Notes under the pieces: generated by a model | Told to the model about the DNA's origin: nothing | The model's database searches: none | What the model saw: the letters and a program-made list of their open reading frames with translations, nothing else | Made by a program: the position numbers and the translations under genes | DNA from: an uncultured Bacteroidaceae bacterium | Lineage (GTDB): Bacteria > Bacteroidota > Bacteroidia > Bacteroidales > Bacteroidaceae | NCBI GenBank assembly: GCA_905234735.1 | Contig: CAJOJA010000012.1 | Span: forward strand, 1-64,000 | Length of the DNA: 64,000 bases | Reading direction: 5' to 3' | Shown here: one piece after another, positions 16,478 through 26,027 of the stretch | How positions within the stretch are numbered: position 1 is the stretch's first letter | Layout: every line of letters starts with the position of its first letter

Positions 16478-19400
16478 TTATTCGTGAATTATTACTTTTC
16501 GTTTGTTGTGCAGATAAACTCCCTTCGGAAGCACAGAGGGTACAGAGACCTTGCGACCCGTCAAGTCGTAATAATTCTTACTTATTGATTCTTCATTCTT
16601 AATTTCACTGATGCCGTTGCCTTCGAGCGGCAAGGAGAAGTGAGCTGTGTAAGCCTCCTCGGTGTTCTCTACGGTGACGGTGTAATCTCCCTGGGGGTAG
16701 CCAGTGAGGTTGATGTCGAGTGTTCTGAGTATGTCAGTCCGGCTGTTGTCGGCATATCGGTCTTGCTCTTCGTCTTTGTGGTGGATTGTAATTTTGTAGG
16801 TTCCCGTCATGTTTGCGAAGTCAATGCTAAGCATGGCATCGTCGTATTCGCCCCATATCAGTCCGATGCCCGGGGCGTAGGCCGGTCCCGTGGGACGCGT
16901 CTTGATGACGTGGGTGAAGTCTATCTTTTCCTTCCGTGCCTCGGCGCCGCCGGGATTTACTTCTATGTCCGGCCAGTGTTGCGAGACGTCCTCAGTCCAA
17001 GTGCTGGACTGATAGAGCGTTTCGTCCCAGACTGTGCAGGACAAAAGTCTGTTGAAATACATTCCTGTGGGCCAGCCGGGATCGGGGCCTTCACATGGTC
17101 CGGCCATGTATCCTATGCCCTCGTACCAGGCATCATGGTTGATGATGCTGAGGTCTCCTTCTTCGCTTGGCCCATATACGCCCAGCAACGTCCGTTTGAG
17201 CGAATAGCCGTCGATGTTTTCCTCCTCCTTCTTGTCTATAATAACCTTGATGCCTTCAAGGAAGGGGTAAACGTCCAGTGTATCGCCGATGTTGGCACCG
17301 AAGTCGTACAGCAGGCCGCCGCTATAGTACACTTTCTTCCCCTCTTCGCGTAAGGCGCCATTGTAGACGGTCACCTTGCGTTGCTGGGTGACATTCGTGC
17401 GCATCAGTTTCCGGTAGGTCTGCTCCTTGATGACGGTGTCGCCCTCCAGATAGTAATAATCTATGGAATGGGCAGGATATTGCGGCAACGTGACCCATCC
17501 TGTCTTCCATACTTTGCCATCCTCGATGAATGGGCGGTAGACGTCTCTGTTGAAGACTTCATGTTCGCCTTCCTCGTCGTCATACAGGAATCTGTATTTA
17601 TCGTAGTTGCAAGTGTCGTCTTTCAGGGGCGGATAATCGAAGTAGAGGTCAACGGCATACGGTGTACTCATGCAAGTTGTGGCTTCATCCATTACTTCCT
17701 CTGCAAGGGATATTTTGTATGTCCAAGGCTCTTCTGTAGGGGACAGCTTACAGTAGATGTAGTAAGGGGAGCAGGATGCCAACCACATGTAGCCTTTTAC
17801 GTGCAACTGTCCGCCCGTGATTTCGTAGTCCAGCAAGGGCTTCCCTTGGTACTTTTCTTTGTATTCCTCCCAACTCAAGCCTTCTCCCGATACTAATTCC
17901 TGACCTATCACACTGATCCCTCCTCCACAACTGCCGAATATTGAAAGCGGACAGATGAAAGGTTGATTATAACACACCATATAGGCTACATTGAAACTAC
18001 TCCATGCAGGGTCGGCTAAGTAGTTCGTGTTCGGAATCCACCCGAAGGTCGGGTTGCTCGTGTCGCCAAAGCCTTCCACCCAGGTGTGATTCACATGTGC
18101 CATTTGGGATTCATTATAAAGATTTACGGACGAGAACGTGATGGTCTTGAGATACTTGTCTTTTACGTTCATGTAATCCACTTTTGTGACGACGCAAAGG
18201 TTTGCTTCGTGTTCGATGTCGATGTTGAACGTGTCGCCAACCTCCAGCGTGAAGTCGTAGACACAATATTCCTGTGCAGTCTCTTCGTCATAGCGATATA
18301 CTCGTCTGTCCTCCTCGCGGAAGAATCCCTCCAGATGTTTGGCCTCTTTGTCAAAACCTTGGTAGACAGTTTTGTCTTCCGAATAGAGTGGCATGTATGT
18401 GTGCTCGCCAATGCTGACCTCTTCGTGCTGGAAAAAGTAATCGGTCTTCGATATATACGGCCCTACGCTGAACCCCAGCACATGCCATTTTTTCCACTTT
18501 TCCACGAATGGGACGTAGTCATCCTGTTTGCCTTGGCAGACATACGTCTTTGGTCCGTCGGTTCCCCATATCGTGTACTTGCCGGGCTTGAAGCCTGGGA
18601 TGCGGACGTCTAACTCCCGGAATTTGCTGGTAGTAATTACATGCACTCCATAAAAAGCAAAGGCAATTGTATTGTCCTCTGTGATTTTACATTCAATACA
18701 TTCGGGACCAAATGTGCTCTGTGGTAGGTAGATACCTGAAATGCACAGCGTATCGTGGCTGAATGCATAGTTTAACTCCATCTTATTGGATTCGGCTTTC
18801 TGCTCGGGCAATTCAAAGAATGTAATCTTGTAATCGGGCTTATTGATGTCGGCCATGTAGTCGAAATATTCTCCTGTCATGTTACTAACTTGGTATAGTT
18901 GTGCCTCCACTGGGTTGCCCCTCATCTCCTCCCATGGGATTAAGGGCGAAATTATTCCCCAGTTTACGGAACCCACTCCCTCAATCCATACGTCCTCTTT
19001 GCCTGTCTCCGATTTCAGTCGTAGCATGTGGGGATGAATAGAACCGGTTGGATAAAATGCTTTTTCATATTCAGGGAAACTGCCAGTTTCGACCACCGTA
19101 AATACTTCACCGCCAGGATATAACTGAAATTTGTCACCCACATCCAGCCCAAAGTCGAAAAGCAGAAGCTCCTCGCCCACATCGCTTAGGCAATATATTT
19201 TATTCCCCTCCTGACGGTAATATAGAGTTTGAGGTATACCACTATAATTATTCTTTATAGTGCTGTAAGAATAAGTCTGAGGAACCAGAATAAACTCAGC
19301 AGGAACATACTGTTTGCCATTAATCTGTTCAAGCCTCGTGCTTGTTCGCAGCAATGTATTCTTTTGCTCTCCATTGTAGAAGGTTAAATGGTTTCTCCAC

Positions 19401-19540
19401 AATTTTCCATACTCACTGATGGGAGAAGGTAGTTCTGAATTAGGAATATAGATGGTGGGGAATTCTCTGCTGTCCTGGGCCATCACGCTCAGATTCAGAA
19501 TTGTCAGGCATGCTAACAAAAGTGTAATGGTTTTCTTCAT
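16478..19540 (-). CDS. Large exported three-module protein with T9SS-like C-terminal tail
   Basis: I do not recognise a named family. The 1020-residue product starts with a signal peptide (MKKTITLLLACLTILNLSVMAQ). It contains three related modules of about 300 residues; each has a stretch of the type RxEExxxVY...YDFxLxVGDxFxV (near residues 125, 400 and 745) and later WxEGxG (DVWIEGVGS, HTWVEGFGD, DAWYEGIGY). The last 80 residues are immunoglobulin-like, and the end YYDLTGRKVSVP...KGVYLHNKRKVIIHE is like a type IX secretion sorting tail of Prevotella. A surface-exposed or secreted protein is therefore inferred. It follows the TPR/HTH sensor gene with a 103-bp gap that has no clear promoter. 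Confidence 0.7.
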   Translation of the reverse strand: MKKTITLLLACLTILNLSVMAQDSREFPTIYIPNSELPSPISEYGKLWRNHLTFYNGEQKNTLLRTSTRLEQINGKQYVPAEFILVPQTYSYSTIKNNYSGIPQTLYYRQEGNKIYCLSDVGEELLLFDFGLDVGDKFQLYPGGEVFTVVETGSFPEYEKAFYPTGSIHPHMLRLKSETGKEDVWIEGVGSVNWGIISPLIPWEEMRGNPVEAQLYQVSNMTGEYFDYMADINKPDYKITFFELPEQKAESNKMELNYAFSHDTLCISGIYLPQSTFGPECIECKITEDNTIAFAFYGVHVITTSKFRELDVRIPGFKPGKYTIWGTDGPKTYVCQGKQDDYVPFVEKWKKWHVLGFSVGPYISKTDYFFQHEEVSIGEHTYMPLYSEDKTVYQGFDKEAKHLEGFFREEDRRVYRYDEETAQEYCVYDFTLEVGDTFNIDIEHEANLCVVTKVDYMNVKDKYLKTITFSSVNLYNESQMAHVNHTWVEGFGDTSNPTFGWIPNTNYLADPAWSSFNVAYMVCYNQPFICPLSIFGSCGGGISVIGQELVSGEGLSWEEYKEKYQGKPLLDYEITGGQLHVKGYMWLASCSPYYIYCKLSPTEEPWTYKISLAEEVMDEATTCMSTPYAVDLYFDYPPLKDDTCNYDKYRFLYDDEEGEHEVFNRDVYRPFIEDGKVWKTGWVTLPQYPAHSIDYYYLEGDTVIKEQTYRKLMRTNVTQQRKVTVYNGALREEGKKVYYSGGLLYDFGANIGDTLDVYPFLEGIKVIIDKKEEENIDGYSLKRTLLGVYGPSEEGDLSIINHDAWYEGIGYMAGPCEGPDPGWPTGMYFNRLLSCTVWDETLYQSSTWTEDVSQHWPDIEVNPGGAEARKEKIDFTHVIKTRPTGPAYAPGIGLIWGEYDDAMLSIDFANMTGTYKITIHHKDEEQDRYADNSRTDILRTLDINLTGYPQGDYTVTVENTEEAYTAHFSLPLEGNGISEIKNEESISKNYYDLTGRKVSVPSVLPKGVYLHNKRKVIIHE

Positions 19541-19643
19541 GGCTTTTCCTTTATTTAGTTGTTTTCTTTATATCCGTTTAATCTGCTTCATCGTGGTGGT
19601 GAATATCATCCACTAAATTCGTGTAATTTGTAGTCAAAGGTTC

Positions 19644-21011
19644 TTATATCTTGTCCAGCACTTGTTCCAATGTGGTTTCTGAATCATTTTCTCCGAATAC
19701 CTCTTTCTTCAGTTTCAGTTTGCGGTGTTGTACGGCAGAGATGCTGATGGCATAGACGTTGCCGATGGTGCGGTTGGTCAGTCGCAGACGGGTGAGGACG
19801 CACAGTTGCAGGTCCTCCTCCTTCATATCGGGATGTTCTTCGCGCAGACGGGCAAACCGGTTGTTGTCGATGGCGTTGAGCATACGCTCCACCTCGGCCC
19901 ATTCGCCTTCGGAGAGGTTGACGTAGCGGTCGCCGCTGGCAGCGAGTTTCTGCACCACCTCCGAGCGTTCGTAGATGAAGTTTTTCAGGAACTCGACCGT
20001 TGTGTCGCGCTGACGGATTTGCTCGCTCTGTAATGCGGCCTCGCGTTCGTAGATTTTTCGCTGCCGATGTCGCAGACGAACCTCGCGAACAGCAATGTAG
20101 GCGAGCAGCAGCATGAGCAGCAGACCGCCGATGAACAGGACGATGTGGAGCCGCTGCCGATAGTGCATACGCTCGTTCTCCTGTGCCTGTTGCAGGGTGT
20201 CGTGGTAGTAGTCATCCTTCTGCGAGAGGGCATTGAAATAGAGGTCTTCAGCCCGCTTGAAGGCCTCGTCGATAGCCGTTGAGGCTGCTTCCGTATCGTT
20301 TCGTCGCAGGGCCAGTTTGGCCAGGTTGCTTTCCACGATGTAGGCTCCCCGTATGTCGTTGCCGTAATCCATCTGGCGGTAGACGTCCTCGGCCTGACTG
20401 AGCGAGTCGCAGTATACCAGTGTGCGGGCCAGCACCTGTTGGGCGCTGAAGAGCAGGTCGCGGGGCGCCATCTGGACAGACAGGCGTGCACAGCGCAGTG
20501 CCTTGGGGTAATCCTGCATGGCCCAGTGGATGTTGGCCAGCGTGGTGTAGGTCTGGCTGATGAGTGTCGTGTCGTTGGCTTTTAGGGCCATCTGGTTGGC
20601 CTTTCGGGCATAGCGCAGGGCTTCGTCGAAGGACTCATCGTTATTATACGCGCGTTGCGACGCGTACGTACCTATATAATCAAGGATGATGATGTGGTTG
20701 CGTGGCTTGTCGGGATGCTGCCGATAGGTTGCCAGTGCCTGATGCGCCATGTCGAGTGCCGCATCGGTGTTGCTCCACGACAGCGACTGGGCCAACTGCA
20801 ACTGGGCGAGATAGAGCGTATGCAGGTCGCCCTCTTGACGGGCCAGTCGAATGCTTCGGCGAAGCAACTGTTCGCTCTGGTGTATGCTGTCGCTGTCGTA
20901 TGCCGTCAGTGCCTGTTCGTAAACGGAGCGTGCTGTTTCCTGTTCGGTCGTCTGGCAACTGAACAGGAGGACTGTTATGAGCACTGGCAGTAGGATTTGT
21001 ACGTTTTTCAT
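19644..21011 (-). CDS. TPR-transmembrane-HTH transcriptional regulator
   Basis: The 455-residue product has a lipobox-like signal (VLLFSC, Cys19), TPR helices over about residues 25-280, one transmembrane segment (about 287-308, LHIVLFIGGLLLMLLLAYIAV minus charges), a coiled coil (about 310-355) and a C-terminal LuxR-like HTH (LCVLTRLRLTNRTIGNVYAISISAVQ). This layout is a common Bacteroidetes one: periplasmic TPR sensing joined to a cytoplasmic DNA-binding domain. It has a -7 box TAACTTTG at 21042-21035, though no -33 match. The neighbouring large surface protein (16478-19540) is the obvious candidate target, but this is inference. Confidence 0.75.
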   Translation of the reverse strand: MKNVQILLPVLITVLLFSCQTTEQETARSVYEQALTAYDSDSIHQSEQLLRRSIRLARQEGDLHTLYLAQLQLAQSLSWSNTDAALDMAHQALATYRQHPDKPRNHIIILDYIGTYASQRAYNNDESFDEALRYARKANQMALKANDTTLISQTYTTLANIHWAMQDYPKALRCARLSVQMAPRDLLFSAQQVLARTLVYCDSLSQAEDVYRQMDYGNDIRGAYIVESNLAKLALRRNDTEAASTAIDEAFKRAEDLYFNALSQKDDYYHDTLQQAQENERMHYRQRLHIVLFIGGLLLMLLLAYIAVREVRLRHRQRKIYEREAALQSEQIRQRDTTVEFLKNFIYERSEVVQKLAASGDRYVNLSEGEWAEVERMLNAIDNNRFARLREEHPDMKEEDLQLCVLTRLRLTNRTIGNVYAISISAVQHRKLKLKKEVFGENDSETTLEQVLDKI

Positions 21012-21093
21012 GCGTTACTTTTTGGATTTCGGTGCAAAGTTACGGCTTTTCTGCGTAGGTTGTATCGCTTACCCCGTGGAAAAATGCAGGCAC

Positions 21094-21137
21094 AAAAAAT
21101 CCGCCCAACCCCTATGAATGCAAGGGTTGGGCGGATT
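21094..21137 (-). terminator. Strong intrinsic terminator after ABC-F / GH115 remnant
   Basis: A perfect 14-bp GC-rich stem (AATCCGCCCAACCC / GGGTTGGGCGGATT, 21098-21111 and 21124-21137) with a 12-base loop is followed on the minus strand by TTTTTTG. It closes the nucleotidyltransferase-ABC-F transcript. Confidence 0.85.
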
Positions 21138-21162
21138 GTGATGGTCTGGAGGGGGTGGAAAT

Positions 21163-21603
21163 CTATCTTCTGGGACTCTCTTTTCCGAAGAGATATTGGG
21201 GCTGATAGCCTCCGAAGTCAACAACGATGTGCTCGAAAACGATGTCCTCGGTCCCCTTCATGCGCTGGATGCCTTCGCGGAAGAATTTGTCGAGCTGCTG
21301 CGGGTTGGTCTGATAGTTCCAGGGGCCCCAGTCCTTACGGTGGCGGGCGTACTCCTGATGGTTGCGGGCCATGGGTTCGTGGTGACTGGTGCCGATGATG
21401 ACGCCCATCTCGTCGGCCAGTCGCGAGTTCTCGGGGTCGTCGGCATAGAAGGCCCATGCCCACATGGCAGGCCACAGGAAGTTGCCGCGAAGACGAAGGA
21501 TGAGGTCGAAGACGCGTTCGTAGAAACGGTGGTCACCGTAGTCGGTGCCGTAGGTGTTCTTCACCCATTGCATCAGGCAGGGGCCCTCGCGGATGTGAGG
21601 CCT
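21163..21603 (-). pseudogene. Remnant of a GH115 alpha-glucuronidase gene
   Basis: The minus-strand frame encodes a recognisable slice of glycoside hydrolase family 115 (xylan alpha-1,2-glucuronidase): YERVFDLILRLRGNFLWPAMW, FYADDPENSRLADEMG, IGTSHHEPM and NYQTNPQQLDKFFREGI. Whole enzymes have about 650-950 residues; here about 147 remain. The slice begins directly at the stop codon of the ABC-F gene. After KGTEDIV the expected TVGMRGDGD block is missing and the frame jumps to VVDFGGYQPQYLFGKESP, which looks like a family C-terminus. So both an N-terminal and an internal deletion are likely. No start codon of its own is credible. Confidence 0.7.
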
Positions 21604-23560
21604 ATGCTTGTTCCATCTGTTCCATGGCCTGAGTCCATTCGTCCTCGGCCTGGGCAAGTTGCTGTTTCAGTTTCCCGTGTTTTTCGTAGAGCGACATGTC
21701 GCTGCCGCCTTCAGGTGTAGCCATACGGGCTTCCAGAATGGCGATGGCCTGTTCCAGTTCGGCTACGTGTTGTTCGGCATCGGCCACAGCTTTTTCTAAC
21801 TTCTTCCGCTGACGGGCTTGGGCCTTCTGCTCGGCCCATGCGGCCCCACCAGACCCACTTCGTCCCTCTCTTGAAGGGAGGGTGATGGCCTTTGCCTGCA
21901 GAGACAGGTCCTCTCCCTTTAAGGGTATATTAGAGTGGGTCTTGAGATAATCATAAATTCCTCCCAGATACTCTCGAACACGTCCATTGGCAAATTCGTA
22001 GACGCGAGTGACGAGACCATCGAGAAAGTCGCGGTCGTGACTGACGAGGATGACAGTGCCGTCAAACTGGCGGATGGCCTCTTTCAGAACATCCTTCGAA
22101 CGCATGTCGAGGTGGTTGGTGGGTTCGTCGAGGATGAGCAGGTTGACGGGTTCGAGCAGTAACTTAATCATTGCCAAACGTGTGCGCTCGCCTCCTGACA
22201 AGACCTTTACTTTCTTTTCTGATTCTTCGCCACCGAACATGAAGGCACCCAGGATGTCACGAATCTTGGTACGAATATCTCCCCGTGCCACACGGTCGAT
22301 GGTGTCGAAGACGGTCAGTTCTCCGTCGAGCAGTTGTGCCTGGTTCTGGGCGAAATAGCCAATCTCCACGTTGTGGCCAATCTTCAGTGTACCATCAAAC
22401 GGTATTTGTCCCATGATGCACTTCACCAGCGTGGTCTTTCCCTCACCGTTACGGCCTACGAAAGCCACCTTCTCGCCGCGACGCAGTTGTAGGTTGACGT
22501 TGGCGAACACATTTCTCTTGACCCTTGTCCCTTGCCCCTTCTCACTTAAATACGTCTTACCGACTTCCTCGCAGATGACGGGGAAGTCGCCTGAGCGTTG
22601 GCTGCAGGTGAACTTCAGTCGCAGGGCAGAATTGTCCACTTCATCGACAACTATCGGCACGATGCGCTCCAGGGCTTTGATACGACTCTGCACTTGGTTG
22701 GCCTTGGTGGCCTGATAGCGGAAATGTTCGATAAACGCGCGTGTTTCTGCAATCTCCTTCTGTTGGTTTTCGTAGGCGCGCAACTGCTGTTCGCGACGTT
22801 CGGCTCGCAGGTTGACGTACTCGTCGTATCGGACCCTGTAGTCGTAGATTTGTCCGCAGGAGATTTCTATTGTGCGCGTAGTTACATTATTTATAAATGC
22901 GCGGTCGTGCGAAACCATTACTACAGCCCCTTGATACTGTATGAGAAACTGTTCGAGCCACTGTATGCTCTCGATGTCGAGGTGGTTGGTGGGCTCGTCG
23001 AGTAGCAGGACATCGGGGCGCTGCAGCAAAATCTTGGCCAATTCTATGCGCATGCGCCATCCGCCCGAGAACTCATTGGTTGGTCGTTCGAAGTCGCTTG
23101 GATGGAAGCCTAATCCTACGAGTGTGCGCTCCAGCTGGCCCTGATAATTCATTCCCCCCATCATCTGTAGCCGTTCGTTAGCGATGCTGAAGCGTTCCAC
23201 TAAGTCCATGTATTTATCGCTTTCGTAATCAGTACGTTCTGAAATCTCCTGATTCAGGCTTTCGACGTATTCCTTAAGTTGGTGGATATGGCTGAAGGCC
23301 AGTTCTGCTTCCTCGCGTACGGTGTGTTCGTCGCTCAGTATCATCACTTGTGGCAGATAGCCGATGGTGGTCTCACGTGGCACACTGACGCAACCGTCCG
23401 TGGGTTGCAGCTCTCCGGCAATAATCTTGAGCATCGTGCTTTTGCCGGCTCCATTCTTGCCCACGAGCGCAATGCGGTCACGGTCGTTAATGACGTACGA
23501 AACCCCTGAGAACAGGGGCTTCGCGCTAAATTCTACAAAAAGGTTTTCGACAGAGATCAT
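21602..23560 (-). CDS. ABC-F family ATP-binding protein
   Basis: A soluble ABC-F protein of 652 residues with two ATPase domains: Walker A GKNGAGKST (about residue 34) and GRNGEGKT (about 373), signatures SGGWRMRIELAKILL and LSGGERTRLAMIKLL, and DEPTNHLD in both halves. The inter-domain linker (P-site tRNA interaction motif, rich in R/Q/E around 240-300) and a C-terminal coiled coil (about 575-652) are present. ABC-F proteins act on the ribosome, in translation control or antibiotic protection; the length and tail fit the Uup/YdiF-like housekeeping group better than resistance types. The ATG shares one base with the stop of the nucleotidyltransferase gene, so the two are translationally coupled. 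Its 3' end is the break point of a GH115 relic. Confidence 0.9.
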   Translation of the reverse strand: MISVENLFVEFSAKPLFSGVSYVINDRDRIALVGKNGAGKSTMLKIIAGELQPTDGCVSVPRETTIGYLPQVMILSDEHTVREEAELAFSHIHQLKEYVESLNQEISERTDYESDKYMDLVERFSIANERLQMMGGMNYQGQLERTLVGLGFHPSDFERPTNEFSGGWRMRIELAKILLQRPDVLLLDEPTNHLDIESIQWLEQFLIQYQGAVVMVSHDRAFINNVTTRTIEISCGQIYDYRVRYDEYVNLRAERREQQLRAYENQQKEIAETRAFIEHFRYQATKANQVQSRIKALERIVPIVVDEVDNSALRLKFTCSQRSGDFPVICEEVGKTYLSEKGQGTRVKRNVFANVNLQLRRGEKVAFVGRNGEGKTTLVKCIMGQIPFDGTLKIGHNVEIGYFAQNQAQLLDGELTVFDTIDRVARGDIRTKIRDILGAFMFGGEESEKKVKVLSGGERTRLAMIKLLLEPVNLLILDEPTNHLDMRSKDVLKEAIRQFDGTVILVSHDRDFLDGLVTRVYEFANGRVREYLGGIYDYLKTHSNIPLKGEDLSLQAKAITLPSREGRSGSGGAAWAEQKAQARQRKKLEKAVADAEQHVAELEQAIAILEARMATPEGGSDMSLYEKHGKLKQQLAQAEDEWTQAMEQMEQA

Positions 23561-24474
23561 CAGAACATCTTCTCGGGATACTGGCCGTCGGCGTGCAACT
23601 TAGCCAGTTTCTCGACTACGCCCGGACGGTCTTCGGGATACGTCACGCCAAACCACTTCGAGGTGGTGTCGAGCACTTCGCATGTAGCCTCGCCGGTCTT
23701 GATGAGGTGGTCTACCATCAGGGGGATGAAGAACTCGGCCTTCAAGTTCTCGATGTTCTTCGGATCGCTCAGGAAGGCCTTGAAGTATGCCTCGCTATGT
23801 TCGAAGTAGTCGGGTGTGAAGCCCCAGAAGTTCATGCTGACGGGAGTGGTGTCGGGGATGCTTACCCACTGGTCGTTCTCGTCCAGATACTGCACCTTGC
23901 CGTCGCGGCGCTCAATCTTCGTGCGCTCAACGACAGAGGTCAGGTGGTGAGTCTTCTCGTCGTTCTCGCAGATACCACGGCTCACGGTGCCGCTTTCGCT
24001 CAGGGTGTTGTCCACGCGGAAGCCCACCATGGCATACTTGCCCTTTGAACCTTCGGGCAGTTCGGAGAGGAACTTACCCATAACCTTGAAGGCGTCACGA
24101 TCGTAGAAGTCGTCGCAGTTCAGTACGGCAAAGGGCTCCTTGATGACGTCCTTACCCATCAATACGGCGTGGTTTGTGCCCCAGGGCTTGATGCGGCCTT
24201 CGGGTACACTGAAGCCTGCGGGCAGTGCATCGAGGCTCTGGAAACAAAGTTCACAGGGTACGGTGCCCTGATACTTGGCCAGGATTTGGGTGCGGAACTG
24301 GTCCTCGAAGTCCTTGCGGATGACCCATACGATTTTGCCGAAGCCGGCCTTTACAGCGTCGTAGATGCTATAGTCCATGATGGTTTCACCGTGGGGGCCC
24401 AGTCCGTCGAGCTGCTTCAGACCTCCGTAGCGACTGCCCATGCCGGCAGCCAGAAGAAATAGGGTAGGTTTCAT
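23560..24474 (-). CDS. Sugar nucleotidyltransferase (NTP_transferase family)
   Basis: A 304-residue nucleotidyltransferase with the GT-A type signature LAAGMGSRYGGLKQ at residues 8-21 and the metal-binding LNCDDFYD near 118. It would transfer a nucleotide to a sugar-1-phosphate, feeding polysaccharide synthesis or salvage. The exact sugar is not readable. It has no acyltransferase extension. A -7 box TAACTTTG lies at 24528-24521, without a clear -33. Its stop overlaps the ABC-F start by one base. Confidence 0.8.
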   Translation of the reverse strand: MKPTLFLLAAGMGSRYGGLKQLDGLGPHGETIMDYSIYDAVKAGFGKIVWVIRKDFEDQFRTQILAKYQGTVPCELCFQSLDALPAGFSVPEGRIKPWGTNHAVLMGKDVIKEPFAVLNCDDFYDRDAFKVMGKFLSELPEGSKGKYAMVGFRVDNTLSESGTVSRGICENDEKTHHLTSVVERTKIERRDGKVQYLDENDQWVSIPDTTPVSMNFWGFTPDYFEHSEAYFKAFLSDPKNIENLKAEFFIPLMVDHLIKTGEATCEVLDTTSKWFGVTYPEDRPGVVEKLAKLHADGQYPEKMF

Positions 24475-24568
24475 GATAAATTAAATTAAAAGTTTAGAAT
24501 TAAAAGTTTATTATTGTTCGCAAAGTTACAAAAAACTTTGGTACGTCGGGCATAAATGCTCGGAAAAC

Positions 24569-24599
24569 TTTGAAATTCCCTCTGCTTTTCGTAACTTTG
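24569..24599 (+). promoter_or_regulatory. queF promoter
   Basis: TTTG (24569-24572), 19 bp, TAACTTTG (24592-24599), 30 bp before the queF ATG. A divergent -7 box for the nucleotidyltransferase lies at 24521-24528. Confidence 0.6.
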
Positions 24600-24629
24600 C
24601 CATCAAAATAAAAGGAATAGAGAAAGTCT

Positions 24630-25085
24630 ATGAGCAGAAACAAGGAAGAATTGCAATCGCTGGGACGTCAGACCTCCTATAGTCAGGACTATGCGCCAGA
24701 GGTGCTGGAGTCTTTTGAGAACCAGCATCCCGACAACGACTATTGGGTACGCTTCAACTGTCCCGAGTTCACCACATTGTGCCCTATCACGGGGCAGCCC
24801 GACTTTGCAGAGATTCGCATCTCGTACATCCCCGACCGCCGTATGGTGGAGTCGAAGAGTCTGAAACTGTACCTCTTCAGCTTCCGCAGTCACGGCGATT
24901 TTCATGAGGACTGTGTGAATACGATTATGAAAGACCTCATCAAGCTGATGGATCCTAAATACATTGAGGTTACGGGTTTCTTCACTCCGCGTGGTGGCAT
25001 CAGCATCTACCCCTATGCCAACTATGGTCGCCTGGGTACGAAATACGAGCGGTTGGCCGAAGAGCGCTTTGCCCGTCATGAGTAA
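24630..25085 (+). CDS. queF: NADPH-dependent 7-cyano-7-deazaguanine reductase QueF
   Basis: Short (unimodular) QueF of 151 residues, which reduces preQ0 to preQ1 in queuosine biosynthesis. Catalytic Cys51 and Asp58 are in the CPITGQPDF motif, and the NADPH-binding [13 protein letters not shown] motif is near residue 73. Zinc or substrate residues HGDFHE (about 91-96) are present. The 3' end overlaps the HAD gene by 8 bases. No other queuosine gene is in the window. Confidence 0.93.
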   Translation: MSRNKEELQSLGRQTSYSQDYAPEVLESFENQHPDNDYWVRFNCPEFTTLCPITGQPDFAEIRISYIPDRRMVESKSLKLYLFSFRSHGDFHEDCVNTIMKDLIKLMDPKYIEVTGFFTPRGGISIYPYANYGRLGTKYERLAEERFARHE

Positions 25086-25785
25086 GTACACGGATCTCTT
25101 TGTCGACTTCGACGACACCATCTATGACACTCACGGTAATGCCGAGATAGCCTTGAGCGAGTTGTATCAGCACTTCCGTCTCGGCCGTTTTTTCCGTGAA
25201 GAACGGGAGTTTACCGAACCCTATTGGCACGCCAACGTCCTCCTCTGGAGCGACTATGCCAAGGGGACCATCACGCGCGACTACCTTATTGTAGAACGCT
25301 TCCGCCGTCCGCTGTCCGTGGGGATGGGCGAAGCGGCCACCCGTGAATTTTGTCTGGAGGTCAGCGACTGGTTCCTCGACTGCTGTGCCGATAAGCCTGG
25401 AGTCATCGACGGGGCCTACGACCTGCTGGACTATCTGAAGAGTCAGGGCTATCGTATGCACGTCACCAGCAACGGTTTCCACGAGGTGCAGTATCGCAAA
25501 CTGCGTGCCAGCCGCACGCTAGACTACTTCGACACCATCATCCTGAGCGAAGATGCAGGTGCCAACAAACCCTCAGCCGAGTTCTTTGACTACGCCTTCC
25601 GCGTCAGTGGGGCCCAACCCGAAACCACGCTGATGATAGGCGACAACTTCGTTACGGACATCCTGGGCGCAAAGTCGGCTGGGCTCGATGTCCTCTTCTT
25701 CAACCAACACCCATCGCAGTTCTGTGCTACGGAGCCTGTCAACTACGAGGTGAACCACCTGCGCGAGATAAAGTATATCCTATAG
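25078..25785 (+). CDS. HAD superfamily hydrolase, YjjG-type pyrimidine nucleotidase
   Basis: The 235-residue product is a haloacid dehalogenase-like phosphatase with the nucleophile motif DFDDT (Asp10, Asp12), motif II TSNG (about 128), Lys in [10 protein letters not shown] (about 163) and the acidic motif [14 protein letters not shown] (about 185). A helical cap lies between residues 15 and 100. It fits the YjjG family of 5'-nucleotidases that clear non-canonical pyrimidine nucleotides. The ATG at 25078 overlaps the end of queF by 8 bases, indicating coupling; a longer frame opening inside queF is an artefact. Confidence 0.85.
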   Translation: MSKYTDLFVDFDDTIYDTHGNAEIALSELYQHFRLGRFFREEREFTEPYWHANVLLWSDYAKGTITRDYLIVERFRRPLSVGMGEAATREFCLEVSDWFLDCCADKPGVIDGAYDLLDYLKSQGYRMHVTSNGFHEVQYRKLRASRTLDYFDTIILSEDAGANKPSAEFFDYAFRVSGAQPETTLMIGDNFVTDILGAKSAGLDVLFFNQHPSQFCATEPVNYEVNHLREIKYIL

Positions 25786-25796
25786 GGTGATAGACT

Positions 25797-25905
25797 TGGG
25801 GCATTCCGAACCAGTTCGGCCACGAAGTCGTCGATACCCTCCTCCGTGAAGTGCTACATCACCACCATGTGGGCCAGCTTGGCATAGCCCGAACTGACGT
25901 TCTTA
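25797..25905 (-). pseudogene. Degenerate protein fragment with in-frame TAG
   Basis: The minus strand reads SSGYAKLAHMVVM, then a TAG stop, then HFTEEGIDDFVAELVRNAP in the same frame. The second piece looks like the amphipathic C-terminus of an enzyme. I cannot name the family. There is no start codon and no upstream coding sequence, so this is a small relic between the HAD gene and the tRNA-Thr terminator. Confidence 0.35.
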
Positions 25906-25983
25906 TTGTCTATTTTCATTATCTCTTCAGATGTTTCCATATTTTGGCCTATCACATTGTTCCCGAACACTTCACTTAAAAAT

Positions 25984-26012
25984 AAAAAGAGAGCCTTGTT
26001 TGAAGACTCTCT
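25984..26012 (-). terminator. Terminator of the SRP RNA-tRNA-Thr transcript
   Basis: Minus strand: stem AGAGAG / CTCTCT with extra inner pairs, followed by TTTTT. It starts 16 bp after the tRNA 3' end. Confidence 0.7.
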
Positions 26013-26027
26013 AAATGCCTTTTTCTG

